A DNA stretch of 21,042 bases from G020354945 sp964570585 (lineage in GTDB: Bacteria; Omnitrophota; Gorgyraeia; JABMRG01; JAFGKX01): positions 1 to 21,042 of the forward strand of contig CAZMYR010000032.1 in the NCBI GenBank assembly GCA_964570585.1. Reading direction: 5' to 3'. Below are positions 13,180 through 20,239 of the stretch, piece by piece. Each line of letters opens with the position of its first letter. Positions within the stretch are counted from its first letter, which is position 1. A model generated the notes under the pieces. That model had not been told where the DNA came from and did not search any database. It saw nothing but the letters and a program-made list of their open reading frames with translations. The position numbers and the translations under genes are program-made.

Positions 13180-13488
13180 ATGAGGAAGGTACCATACTTG
13201 CGCGGCGCAAGAGACATAAGGAATATACGTTCTGCAGGTATACGAGCTATTCCGAAAATCCACCGGTCAAACTATCTTGAATTATATATGCTTTCAAATG
13301 AGAAGGGCAGGTTAGGTAGGGAATGCTATTTGCTAGACAGAAAAGGAAAAACGACCAGAACATTAATAAAGTCTATCAATAAGCGGATGAATAAGTTGCA
13401 GAAAGAGACATACGAAGAGCAGCAGAATATTAAGAGCCACAGTAAAGCATCTCCAAAGTCTCTGAAGACTATGCGAATAAATTATTAA
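13180..13488 (+). CDS. Conserved-looking basic protein of the gas vesicle cluster, unrecognised
   Basis: This 102-aa protein has a strong AAAGGAGG ribosome site. The N-terminal half is Arg/Ile-rich (LRGARDIRNIRSAGIRAIPK), followed by HRSNYLELYMLSNEKGRLGR, and the rest is a basic helix (LIKSINKRMNKLQKETYEEQ). It has no membrane segment, no cysteine cluster and no enzyme motif. The composition suggests binding to an acidic surface or RNA. I have a vague impression of similar sequences next to gas vesicle genes in other uncultivated bacteria but cannot name a family. Position between gvpN and the second zinc-finger protein argues for a structural or assembly role. Confidence 0.7.
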   Translation: MRKVPYLRGARDIRNIRSAGIRAIPKIHRSNYLELYMLSNEKGRLGRECYLLDRKGKTTRTLIKSINKRMNKLQKETYEEQQNIKSHSKASPKSLKTMRINY

Positions 13489-13521
13489 TTTATCTCATAC
13501 TAAATTGAGAGGTAGATTGAG

Positions 13522-13902
13522 ATGGCGTGGAGATCATATGATTGGAAGAGCCAAAAGCCAGGGCAGGTAGGCCAGGTTCTTACCAAGACAGATTATAAAT
13601 GCGGTTTCTGCAAAGGAACAGGATTAAAGCCTTCTAAGAAGAATATAGTATGTACTGTTTGCTCTGGCACAGGAAAGGCAAAGGTTTCTCCGCCGGCTGC
13701 TATCTGTGCCTATTGCGATGGAAGCGGAAGGTCACATTTAAATAGGGACCTTCCCTGCATAGTTTGCAAAGGTAAAGGTGTAGTAAGCGTAAGCTCTGAG
13801 AATATCGAAATCTGTTTAATCTGCAGAGGAAAAGGCCGAAGCAAAGGCACGAATCTTCCTTGTATAGAGTGTAAAGGAAAAGGGGTCATTGCTAAAAGAT
13901 AA
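13522..13902 (+). CDS. Six-repeat CxxCxGxG zinc-finger protein (J-less DnaJ-type) 2
   Basis: This 126-aa paralogue of the 11605 product has an N-terminal extension of about 26 residues (MAWRSYDWKSQKPGQVGQVL) and six repeats: CGFCKGTG, CTVCSGTG, CAYCDGSG, CIVCKGKG, CLICRGKG and CIECKGKG. The same order and spacing suggest duplication within the cluster. There is no J domain. Predicted to bind up to three zinc ions and perhaps to hold unfolded or aggregation-prone chains, as the DnaJ central domain does. The next gene is an Hsp20-type chaperone, which fits a folding role. Function in gas vesicles is inferred. Confidence 0.88.
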   Translation: MAWRSYDWKSQKPGQVGQVLTKTDYKCGFCKGTGLKPSKKNIVCTVCSGTGKAKVSPPAAICAYCDGSGRSHLNRDLPCIVCKGKGVVSVSSENIEICLICRGKGRSKGTNLPCIECKGKGVIAKR

Positions 13903-13959
13903 TCGAACTTATATATATTTTATATATTTAATCAGCCTATTATGTTATAGGGGGATAAG

Positions 13960-14532
13960 ATGACAAAAGAAAGAAAGCGACCGAAGGGAGTCCCAAGCGG
14001 AAGCAAGGGGAAAAAAGATAAAGAAAAAGAAGGAATAGATATTGACTTTGGCATAGGAAAATTAAGCTTAGGCGGTTTATTTAAAGGTATTGAGAAGTTA
14101 GTAGACCTGGCAGCGGAAATAAAAGAAGCAGGCGGTGAGATTAAAAAAGAAGGCGAGATTGACTTAAGCCATCTAAAAGAAGGCATGAAAGGGGTATTCG
14201 GATTCTCGGTAAAGACAATGGCAGGGGGGAAGCCGGTTGTTGAGCCATTTGGAAATATTAAGAAAACCCCGAAAGGGCCTACGGTTGAGGAGGTAAGAGA
14301 GCCTATTACCGATATCTTTGATGAGAAGGATGAGGTTGTGGTTATGGCAGAGATGCCCGGAGCTAATGAAGAAGGTATATCGTTAGATTTAAAAGGGGAT
14401 ATATTAGAGATAAAAGCAGTGAGTAAAGATAGGAAATACCATAAAGAGGTTTTGCTTCCAGCAAAGGTAAAGCCTGAAACGTTACAATCGAGTTATAAGA
14501 ATGGTGTATTAGAAGTAAAAATAAAAAAATGA
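13960..14532 (+). CDS. gvpH: GvpH-like Hsp20/alpha-crystallin protein
   Basis: This 190-aa protein has a basic, Gly-rich start (TKERKRPKGVPSGSKGKK), then a segment GKLSLGGLFKGIEKLVDLAA typical of GvpH, and a C-terminal Hsp20-like domain at about 105-190 (REPITDIFDEKDEVVVMAEM, then GDILEIKA and NGVLEVKI, the last strand with the usual conserved pattern). In haloarchaea GvpH acts as a small chaperone in gas vesicle formation. An AT-rich stretch (13908-13932) and a GGGGGA ribosome site precede it. Four bases separate its stop from the ArsA-type gene. Assignment to GvpH rather than a general Hsp20 rests on the N-terminal segment and the cluster. Confidence 0.88.
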   Translation: MTKERKRPKGVPSGSKGKKDKEKEGIDIDFGIGKLSLGGLFKGIEKLVDLAAEIKEAGGEIKKEGEIDLSHLKEGMKGVFGFSVKTMAGGKPVVEPFGNIKKTPKGPTVEEVREPITDIFDEKDEVVVMAEMPGANEEGISLDLKGDILEIKAVSKDRKYHKEVLLPAKVKPETLQSSYKNGVLEVKIKK

Positions 14533-14535
14533 TAG

Positions 14536-15582
14536 ATGGCATTAACTGGTTTAGAAAAAAATGGGCTGAAGTTAATTCTATTTGGCGGAAAAGGTGGTGT
14601 AGGAAAGACGACCTGTGCATCAAGCGCAGGTTTTTATTTATCTAGAGATTTTAAAACACTTTTAATTTCAACAGATCCCGCACATTCGCTCTCTGATAGT
14701 TTAGGACAGAAAATCGGCAATGAAACAAAAAAGGTAAATTTGGTTCTTTCTAAGAATGAATTAAATGATTTAAATAAGGGCAGGACAAAAAGCACAAAGA
14801 ACTTAACCCAGTCCCTGCGCGCAGGAGCCGGGTTAAGCGCTTTTGAGATAAGCGCTGAAAAGGCTCTTTCTAAATTTAAAATAGAATATGAGGCCCAGAT
14901 AAAGAAGATTTTAGATACTTCTACCTATTTAGACCAGCAGGACATAGAGGCTGTCTTCACCTTACCTATTCCAGGAATGGATGAGGTGATGGGCTTTAAG
15001 ACCATAGTTGACCTCATTGAAGAAGCGAAGTTTGACAAATACATCGTGGATACCGCGCCTACCGGCCATGCTCTCAGACTTTTAACATTGCCGCAGCTTC
15101 TGGATGACTGGATTAAGGTGATGGCCAAGATGAGATGGAAATATAGATATATGGTCGAAACTTTTACAGGGAGTTATAATCCTGACGAAGGCGATGATTT
15201 TTTAGTCGAGATGAAAAAGACCGTAAAGACAATAGAAAACCTTCTTAAGGATCAAAACAGTTGCGAGTTTGTTGCCGTTACTATGCCCGAAGAGATGGCC
15301 ATTTTAGAAACCGAGAGGCTGGTTAACAGCTTGAATAACTACGGAATAAGAGTAAGGCAGCTTGTTATTAATAATGTCTTATCCCCACCCCAGAAATTTT
15401 GGCATAGAGGCACAGAATCAAGAGGTTGCAGATTTTGCAATGAAAGAAGGAAAGGGCAGGAGAAACACTTAAATCAAATAAGGAAAAAATTTAGCAACTT
15501 AAAGACAACAATTATACCCTTACAGCCCAGAGAAGTTAAAGGCATAGATGCCTTGATGAATTTTAAGGAGCTTTTATTTTAA
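14536..15582 (+). CDS. ArsA/Get3-type ATPase of the gas vesicle cluster
   Basis: This 348-aa ATPase of the SIMIBI class has a deviant Walker A (GGKGGVGKTT, 17-26), a switch region STDPAHSLSD near 45, DTAPTGHALRLLTLPQLL near 175, and a CRFCNERRKGQ segment near 300 that corresponds to the Get3 CxxC region. The family moves hydrophobic tail-anchored proteins (Get3) or arsenite (ArsA). No arsenical genes are nearby. Such ATPases recur in gas vesicle clusters, where shielding of hydrophobic GvpA-type subunits is a plausible job. An extra stretch rich in Asn, Lys and Thr (about 61-93) separates switch I from the next conserved segment. The ribosome site is poor and the start follows the previous stop by 3 bp, so translation is probably coupled. 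The next ATPase overlaps it as TAATG. Confidence 0.9.
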   Translation: MALTGLEKNGLKLILFGGKGGVGKTTCASSAGFYLSRDFKTLLISTDPAHSLSDSLGQKIGNETKKVNLVLSKNELNDLNKGRTKSTKNLTQSLRAGAGLSAFEISAEKALSKFKIEYEAQIKKILDTSTYLDQQDIEAVFTLPIPGMDEVMGFKTIVDLIEEAKFDKYIVDTAPTGHALRLLTLPQLLDDWIKVMAKMRWKYRYMVETFTGSYNPDEGDDFLVEMKKTVKTIENLLKDQNSCEFVAVTMPEEMAILETERLVNSLNNYGIRVRQLVINNVLSPPQKFWHRGTESRGCRFCNERRKGQEKHLNQIRKKFSNLKTTIIPLQPREVKGIDALMNFKELLF

Positions 15583-17720
15583 TGAAAAAAGACACCCTTA
15601 CCCTGAAAGTAAAAGAGGCCCTGCCAAAAGATGTAGGCAGGGCTGTTGTCAGGATTGACCCGGAAGATATGAAGACTCTGGGGGTCGAAGTAGGCGAGAT
15701 TATAGAGATTAAGGGCAAAAGGAAAACCCCGGCTAAAGTGATGCCCTGCTATGCCGGGGATAGAGGAAAAAAGATTATTCAGATGGACGGGATATCCAGA
15801 GAAAATTCACAGATTGGCTTGGATGAAAAGGTGAAAATTCGCAAGGTTGGCTATAAGCCCGCTAATAAAATTATACTTTCGCCTTTGACCGTATCAAGCC
15901 TGCTTCAAAGAGATAAGGATACCAGATATATCGGCTCCTTAATAGAAGGCCTGCCTGTAACTGCCGGTGATAGAGTTAGAGCTACGCTTTTCGGAACGAG
16001 GTCTTGCGATTTTAAGGTAGAAGATACAATCCCTGACGAAGTAGTTTTGATAGGTCCGACTACTTTAATAAAAACGAAAACAAAAGAAGTGGACGAAGAC
16101 AAGCCAGCCAAAATCTCATACGAGGATATAGGCGGACTTGATGCGCAAATTCAAAGAATAAGGGAAATGATAGAACTTCCCTTAAGATACCCCGAGGTGT
16201 TTGAAAGATTGGGAGTCGATGCGCCAAGGGGGGTTTTTCTCTATGGGCCTCCGGGTTGCGGCAAAACCTTGATTGCCCGGGCTGTTGCAAATGAAACAGA
16301 TGCCTATTTTACCAGTATTAGTGGGCCGGAAATTATAGGGAAGTTCTATGGCGAGAGCGAACAAAGATTGCGCTCAGTATTTGAAGATGCAAAAACAAAT
16401 GCACCAGCTATAATATTTATTGATGAGATAGAATCCATTGCCCCGAAAAGGGAAGAGATGGGCGCTGAGAAACAGGTTGAGCGTAGAGTCGTAGCTCAAT
16501 TGTTAGCAATGATGGATGGATTGGAATCAAGGGGACAGGTTATTGTAATGGCGGCGACAAACGTGCCTAATATAGTAGACCCAGCCCTGCGACGCCCGGG
16601 CAGATTCGACCGGGAATTATCCATACCTATCCCTGATAAGAATGCTCGTTTAGAGATATTTCAAATTCATACCAGAGGTATGCCTTTAGCCGAGGATGTG
16701 AGTTTAGAAAAATTGGCTGAGATTACCCATGGTTTTGTAGGGGCAGATTTAGGGGCCCTGGCAAGAGAAGCTGCTATGAGCGCTTTAAGAAAGATTTTGT
16801 CAAAAATAGATTTTGAAATGGCCGACATCCCATATGAGACACTGCTTAAATTAGAAGTAACGATGGATAATTTCTTAGAGGCAATGAAGGAGGTTGAGCC
16901 GTCAGCAATAAGAGAAGTCTTTGTTGAAGTGCCGGATGTTAAATGGGAAGATGTGGGAGGCTTAGATAATATAAAGGAAGAGCTGAAAGAAGCAGTAGAA
17001 TGGCCGCTTAAATATTCAGATACTTTTAAGAAAGCAAATACTAATCCTCCAAAAGGGATTTTACTTTACGGGGTACCCGGAACAGGAAAGACCCTCTTAG
17101 CCAAGGCTGTAGCCAATGAAAGCGGAGTCAATTTTATTTCTATTAAAGGGCCGCAACTTCTCAGTCGCTACGTCGGCGAATCAGAACGGGGAGTTAGGGA
17201 GATATTCAAAAAGGCAAAACAGGCTGCGCCAACGATACTTTTTCTGGATGAGATAGATAGCTTAGTGCCAAGGAGGGGTTCTGCGAGTACAGATGGCCAT
17301 GTAACAGAGAGGGTGATAAGCCAATTTTTAACCGAAATGGACGGAATCGAAGAACTTAAAGGCGTGGTAGTCTTAGCCGCTACCAATAGATTAGATTTAA
17401 TTGACCCGGCGCTTCTTCGCAGTGGCAGATTTGACCTTCTGCTCGAGCTGCCTAATCCGGATAAGGAAACAAGACAAAATATTTTTAAGATTCATACTAA
17501 AAATAAACCGCTTGCCAAAGATGTCGATTTTAAAAACTTGGCCAGGGAGACTGAAGGCAAGGTGGGCTCCGATATCGAATTTATATGCCGAAAGGCCTCT
17601 ATGTTTGCAATAAGGGAATTTATAGAAAATGCAAAGGATAAAGATAGCCTTACTATAAAAAAGAGACATTTTGAAGAGGCGATTAAGCTAATAAAAGGAC
17701 AGCAAAACAGGGAGGCTTAA
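15582..17720 (+). CDS. CDC48/VAT-type double AAA+ ATPase
   Basis: This 712-aa protein has the p97/CDC48/VAT order. The N domain (about 1-165) has a double-psi barrel start (VGRAVVRIDPEDMKTLGVEV). D1 has Walker A GPPGCGKT at 222-229, Walker B IIFIDEIESIAPKR and the arginine-finger segment RRPGRFDRE. D2 has Walker A GVPGTGKT at 497-504, Walker B ILFLDEIDSLVPRRG and LLRSGRFD. Both ATP sites look competent. In D2 the usual GPPGTGKT has Val for the first Pro. These hexamers unfold or extract proteins. The type is common in archaea and occurs in some gas vesicle clusters. It overlaps the ArsA-type gene by one base (TAATG), so the two are coupled. The C-terminus lacks the HbYX tail used to dock to proteasomes, suggesting work as a lone unfoldase or chaperone. 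Confidence 0.95.
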   Translation: MKKDTLTLKVKEALPKDVGRAVVRIDPEDMKTLGVEVGEIIEIKGKRKTPAKVMPCYAGDRGKKIIQMDGISRENSQIGLDEKVKIRKVGYKPANKIILSPLTVSSLLQRDKDTRYIGSLIEGLPVTAGDRVRATLFGTRSCDFKVEDTIPDEVVLIGPTTLIKTKTKEVDEDKPAKISYEDIGGLDAQIQRIREMIELPLRYPEVFERLGVDAPRGVFLYGPPGCGKTLIARAVANETDAYFTSISGPEIIGKFYGESEQRLRSVFEDAKTNAPAIIFIDEIESIAPKREEMGAEKQVERRVVAQLLAMMDGLESRGQVIVMAATNVPNIVDPALRRPGRFDRELSIPIPDKNARLEIFQIHTRGMPLAEDVSLEKLAEITHGFVGADLGALAREAAMSALRKILSKIDFEMADIPYETLLKLEVTMDNFLEAMKEVEPSAIREVFVEVPDVKWEDVGGLDNIKEELKEAVEWPLKYSDTFKKANTNPPKGILLYGVPGTGKTLLAKAVANESGVNFISIKGPQLLSRYVGESERGVREIFKKAKQAAPTILFLDEIDSLVPRRGSASTDGHVTERVISQFLTEMDGIEELKGVVVLAATNRLDLIDPALLRSGRFDLLLELPNPDKETRQNIFKIHTKNKPLAKDVDFKNLARETEGKVGSDIEFICRKASMFAIREFIENAKDKDSLTIKKRHFEEAIKLIKGQQNREA

Positions 17721-17721
17721 A

Positions 17722-17853
17722 ATGGCAAAGATTATTGAAAAGATAAAGGATTTCTTCAGCGGCAGGTCTATATTCACACTTAAAAAGAAAGAGGAAACAA
17801 AAACGCCGCAAGAAGAAAGCAAGGCAGAGAAAAAACCAAAAGGACAGGAATAA
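17722..17853 (+). CDS. 43-residue charged protein after the CDC48-type gene
   Basis: A 43-aa frame opens at ATG 17722 with GGGAGG 7 nt upstream, starting 1 bp after the previous stop. The sequence begins MAKIIEKIKDFFSGRSIFTL, which can form an amphipathic helix, then becomes a Lys/Glu/Pro-rich disordered tail ending KPKGQE. A strong ribosome site and tight spacing argue for a real gene. It could be a tail-anchored adaptor for the ATPase or a small vesicle-associated peptide. No family recognised. Confidence 0.65.
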   Translation: MAKIIEKIKDFFSGRSIFTLKKKEETKTPQEESKAEKKPKGQE

Positions 17854-17911
17854 GAAGGTTTTATTTCTTCTTTTTCTCTTCTTGTTTCTTTATGCCGTGC
17901 AGCAATGAAAT

Positions 17912-17949
17912 GCCTTAGGGGAAGGGATGCCATCGCCTTTCCCTAAGGC
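17912..17949 (+). promoter_or_regulatory. Strong stem-loop before the first gvpF/L gene
   Basis: GCCTTAGGGGAAGG (17912-17925) pairs with CCTTTCCCTAAGGC (17936-17949) over 14 bp with one G-U pair around a 10-nt loop that can add GAT/ATC. What follows is GAAAAAAGG, so this is not an intrinsic terminator on this strand, and no T-run exists on the other. It probably acts in message processing or stability. Confidence 0.7.
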
Positions 17950-17965
17950 GAAAAAAGGACAAACT

Positions 17966-17997
17966 ATGGCAAAGACAGGAAAATATATTTACGGAAT
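17966..17997 (+). CDS. gvpF: GvpF/L family gene, only the first 10 codons present (assembly gap)
   Basis: The ATG at 17966, after AAAAAAGGAC, encodes MAKTGKYIYG, then the sequence turns into Ns. The start matches the neighbours (MEKPGKYIYCIVE at 18176 and EGIYIYCIIKTKE at 18941), so this is the start of another GvpF/L-type protein, normally about 250 aa. The rest is lost in the gap, and the sequence after the gap does not end like a GvpF/L protein. Reading straight through the Ns gives a false 76-aa product. F versus L cannot be decided here. Confidence 0.8.
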
Positions 17998-18097
17998 NNN
18001 NNNNNNNNNNNNNNNNNNNNNNNNNNNNNNNNNNNNNNNNNNNNNNNNNNNNNNNNNNNNNNNNNNNNNNNNNNNNNNNNNNNNNNNNNNNNNNNNN
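17998..18097. other. Assembly gap of 100 N
   Basis: Exactly 100 N, the usual placeholder for a scaffold gap of unknown size. The two sides carry different genes, a gvpF/L start and an unrelated C-terminus. The true gap therefore holds at least about 700 bp of gvpF/L and possibly one or more whole genes. Confidence 0.98.
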
Positions 18098-18174
18098 CCG
18101 GCCAAAGAGATGGTTATTCTTTCAACGAAGAGAAATTTAAAAAGAATAATATCTTAGTTAAGGTTAAAGAGTGA
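18098..18174 (+). CDS. C-terminal fragment of an unidentified gene after the gap
   Basis: The frame ending in TGA at 18172-18174 encodes GQRDGYSFNEEKFKKNNILV followed by KVKE. It is favoured over the other open frame, which stops at 18157, because it looks like ordinary protein and ends 1 bp before the next start (GTGAGATGG). It lacks the GPLPxYNF-type ending of the three other GvpF/L proteins, so it is probably a different gene. I cannot name the family. Confidence 0.5.
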
Positions 18175-18175
18175 G

Positions 18176-18940
18176 ATGGAAAAACCAGGAAAATATATTT
18201 ACTGTATTGTCGAAACAAAGCAGGAGAGAAATTTCGGAGCCATTGGGATAACAAACGAGGATGTGCTAACCATAGGTTATGACGAGCTAAGTATGGCGGT
18301 AAGCAATCACCCTGTGGGCAAGTTTGGTGTGAGTAGAGAGAATATGTTAATACATGAAAAAGTAATTGAAGAAGTAATGAAGGAATTTGATAGCGTGCTT
18401 CCGGTTAGATTCGGCACTATTGCCTCCAACGCCGATGAAATAAGAAATCTTTTAGACAGAAGATACAGGGAATTTAAGAATGTCTTAAGAGATATGGATC
18501 GCAAGGTGGAATTAGGGGTTAAAGGAATATGGAAGAATATGGATCTTATTTATAAAGAGATTGTTGAAGAAAACAAAGAAATCAGGAAAGCCAAGGGACA
18601 GATTCAGAAAAGAGCAGGCAGAAAAAATATCCAGGCCAAAATGGAAATAGGAAAAATGGTAGAAGAAGCCCTGCAAAAGAAAAAAGAAAAAGACGCAGAA
18701 AAGATAGCAGATGCCTTAAAAACGGCAGCTTTTAATTATAAACTTAACAAAACTATTAGTGACGAAATGTTTATGAATGCCGCCTTTTTAGTATCTAAAG
18801 GGCGTGAGAAGGAATTTGATAACATAATGGATGATTTAAACGAAGAATATAAGGACAGAATAAAGTTTATGTACGCAGGGCCTTTACCGGTATATAACTT
18901 TGTCAACATTATCATTTATCCTGAGGAATGGGAAAAATAG
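18176..18940 (+). CDS. gvpL: Gas vesicle protein GvpF/GvpL family
   Basis: This 254-aa member of the GvpF/L family, a shell-assembly factor thought to contact GvpA and the minor proteins, has family marks in order: GKYIYCIVE at the start, LSMAVSNHPVGKF, MLIHEKVIEEVM, the core DSVLPVRFGTIAS at about 78, a long charged helical middle, and the end MYAGPLPVYNFVNIIIYP. Length is normal. The stop TAG is followed at once by the ATG of the next paralogue, a zero-gap arrangement. F and L cannot be told apart by eye, so the symbol is a family label. The Lys/Glu-rich middle (about 135-190) is predicted coiled coil. Confidence 0.93.
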   Translation: MEKPGKYIYCIVETKQERNFGAIGITNEDVLTIGYDELSMAVSNHPVGKFGVSRENMLIHEKVIEEVMKEFDSVLPVRFGTIASNADEIRNLLDRRYREFKNVLRDMDRKVELGVKGIWKNMDLIYKEIVEENKEIRKAKGQIQKRAGRKNIQAKMEIGKMVEEALQKKKEKDAEKIADALKTAAFNYKLNKTISDEMFMNAAFLVSKGREKEFDNIMDDLNEEYKDRIKFMYAGPLPVYNFVNIIIYPEEWEK

Positions 18941-19708
18941 ATGCAGACAACAACAAAAGAAGGCATATATATTTATTGCATAATAAAGACTAAAGAGCCA
19001 AAGACTTTTGGCCCTTTAGGTATAGGCGGCAGAGGCGATGAATTACATACAGTCTGTTTTGACGGCATTTCCGTAGTGGTCAGTAATTCTCCGATGATGG
19101 ATTATTCAATTTCAAGGGAAAATACGATTGCCCACGAAAGAGCAATTGAAGAGGTAATGAAGGAGTATACAGTTTTGCCGGTAAGATTTGCTACTGTCGC
19201 TTCCGATAAAAAGAAGGTTAAGAAGATATTAAATAAGGAATACGATAAATTTAAGGATTTGCTAAATAGATTTAAAGGCAAAAAAGAACTTGGCTTAAAA
19301 GCTATATTTAAAGAAGAGGCTATTTATAACGGGATATTGGAGAAATATGAGGATATAAGGAAATCAAAGGAAAAAATTAAAGCTTTCCCCCCAGAGAAGA
19401 CTTACTTGCAGCGTATGGAGATAGGGAGGATGGTTGAGCAGGCCTTAGGAAATGAAAAAGAGATTTATAAGGAAAGAATACTGGAGGCCTTAAAATCCTT
19501 AACAGAAGATATTAAGATAAATCTTACCTATGGCGAGAGAATGATTGTAAATGCAGCGTTTTTAGTAAATAAGAATAAGGAACCAGAGTTTGACCAAAAG
19601 GTTCATGAACTCGATAAAGAATTTGGCGATACGATAAAATTTAAGTATGTAGGGACACTGCCGCCGTTTAATTTTATTAATCTGGCAATTAATACAGAGG
19701 AATATTAG
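18941..19708 (+). CDS. gvpF: Gas vesicle protein GvpF/GvpL family, second complete copy
   Basis: This 255-aa paralogue of the gene before it has the same layout: GIYIYCIIKTKEPKTFGPLG, ISVVVSNSPMMDY, TIAHERAIEEVMKEY, the core YTVLPVRFATVAS (Ala for the usual Gly), a helical middle and the end YVGTLPPFNFINLAI. The start is directly adjacent to the previous stop and gvpG follows after 2 bp, so translation through this block is tightly linked. Tandem copies with different charge patterns suggest separate roles, as GvpF and GvpL have elsewhere. Which copy is which cannot be settled here. Confidence 0.93.
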   Translation: MQTTTKEGIYIYCIIKTKEPKTFGPLGIGGRGDELHTVCFDGISVVVSNSPMMDYSISRENTIAHERAIEEVMKEYTVLPVRFATVASDKKKVKKILNKEYDKFKDLLNRFKGKKELGLKAIFKEEAIYNGILEKYEDIRKSKEKIKAFPPEKTYLQRMEIGRMVEQALGNEKEIYKERILEALKSLTEDIKINLTYGERMIVNAAFLVNKNKEPEFDQKVHELDKEFGDTIKFKYVGTLPPFNFINLAINTEEY

Positions 19709-19710
19709 AG

Positions 19711-19947
19711 ATGTTCCTAATTGACGATATATTACTTTTGCCGTTAAAACCTGTGATATGGATAGCGAAGAAGATTAACGAGATAGCGGAGAAGGAATTA
19801 TCTGATGAAGGACGCATAAAAGAGAAGCTTATGGAATTACAGCTTAGGTTTGAATTGGACGAGGTAAGCGAGGAAGAATATAAAAAGCAGGAAAAAGAGC
19901 TTTTAGCCCGATTAGATGCTATCAGAAAAGCAAAAGAGGAGGTGTGA
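19711..19947 (+). CDS. gvpG: Gas vesicle protein GvpG
   Basis: This 78-aa protein matches GvpG: an amphipathic N-terminus FLIDDILLLPLKPVIWIAKK, then a charged helix with EKLMELQLRFELDEVSEEEY and a KKQEKELLARLDAI end, the family's (D/E)xG(E/D)ISEEEY-type motif. GvpG helps assembly and is usually found beside gvpF/L. It follows the second complete gvpF/L by 2 bp, and its stop is 1 bp before gvpO, whose GAGGAGGTG ribosome site lies inside the gvpG end. Confidence 0.93.
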   Translation: MFLIDDILLLPLKPVIWIAKKINEIAEKELSDEGRIKEKLMELQLRFELDEVSEEEYKKQEKELLARLDAIRKAKEEV

Positions 19948-19948
19948 A

Positions 19949-20212
19949 ATGGCTGATATAGATAAGGCCAGAGACGCTACCAGTGAGTTCTTGAAAAAAA
20001 CCCTTAATGTAAAAGACGTAAAGGTAGTTAAGGCAGTGAAAGTTGGCGATGGCTGGGAGGCAGAGGCAGAAGTATACGAAGAAAGTTCCTTTATAAAGGC
20101 CCTTGGCCTTCCCACCAGGGTGCAGGATAGAAATGTCTATACTGTTAAATTAAATAGCAGCTTAGAAGTAGAATCCTATGAGCGTAAGGAGCAATTAGAA
20201 AAATCCGAGTGA
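19949..20212 (+). CDS. gvpO: Gas vesicle protein GvpO
   Basis: This 87-aa protein starts at ATG 19949 with a near-perfect GAGGAGGTG. A longer frame from 19916 is rejected because it lies inside gvpG. The pattern is that of GvpO: helix (ARDATSEFLKKTLNVKDVKV), strand pair with GDGWEAEAEVYEESSF, then ALGLPTRVQDRNVYTVKLNS with the conserved LPTxxDxxxxYxVxLD-type ending. GvpO is required for vesicle formation in haloarchaea, where it affects gvpA expression. Its mode of action in bacteria is unclear. Confidence 0.9.
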   Translation: MADIDKARDATSEFLKKTLNVKDVKVVKAVKVGDGWEAEAEVYEESSFIKALGLPTRVQDRNVYTVKLNSSLEVESYERKEQLEKSE

Positions 20213-20239
20213 TGCCCGGCTTATTAGAAGGAAGTTGAG

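Noticed and set aside
17927..18157. Single 76-aa protein spanning the N-run
   Set aside because: The frame is open only because Ns are translated as X. The two sides belong to different genes.
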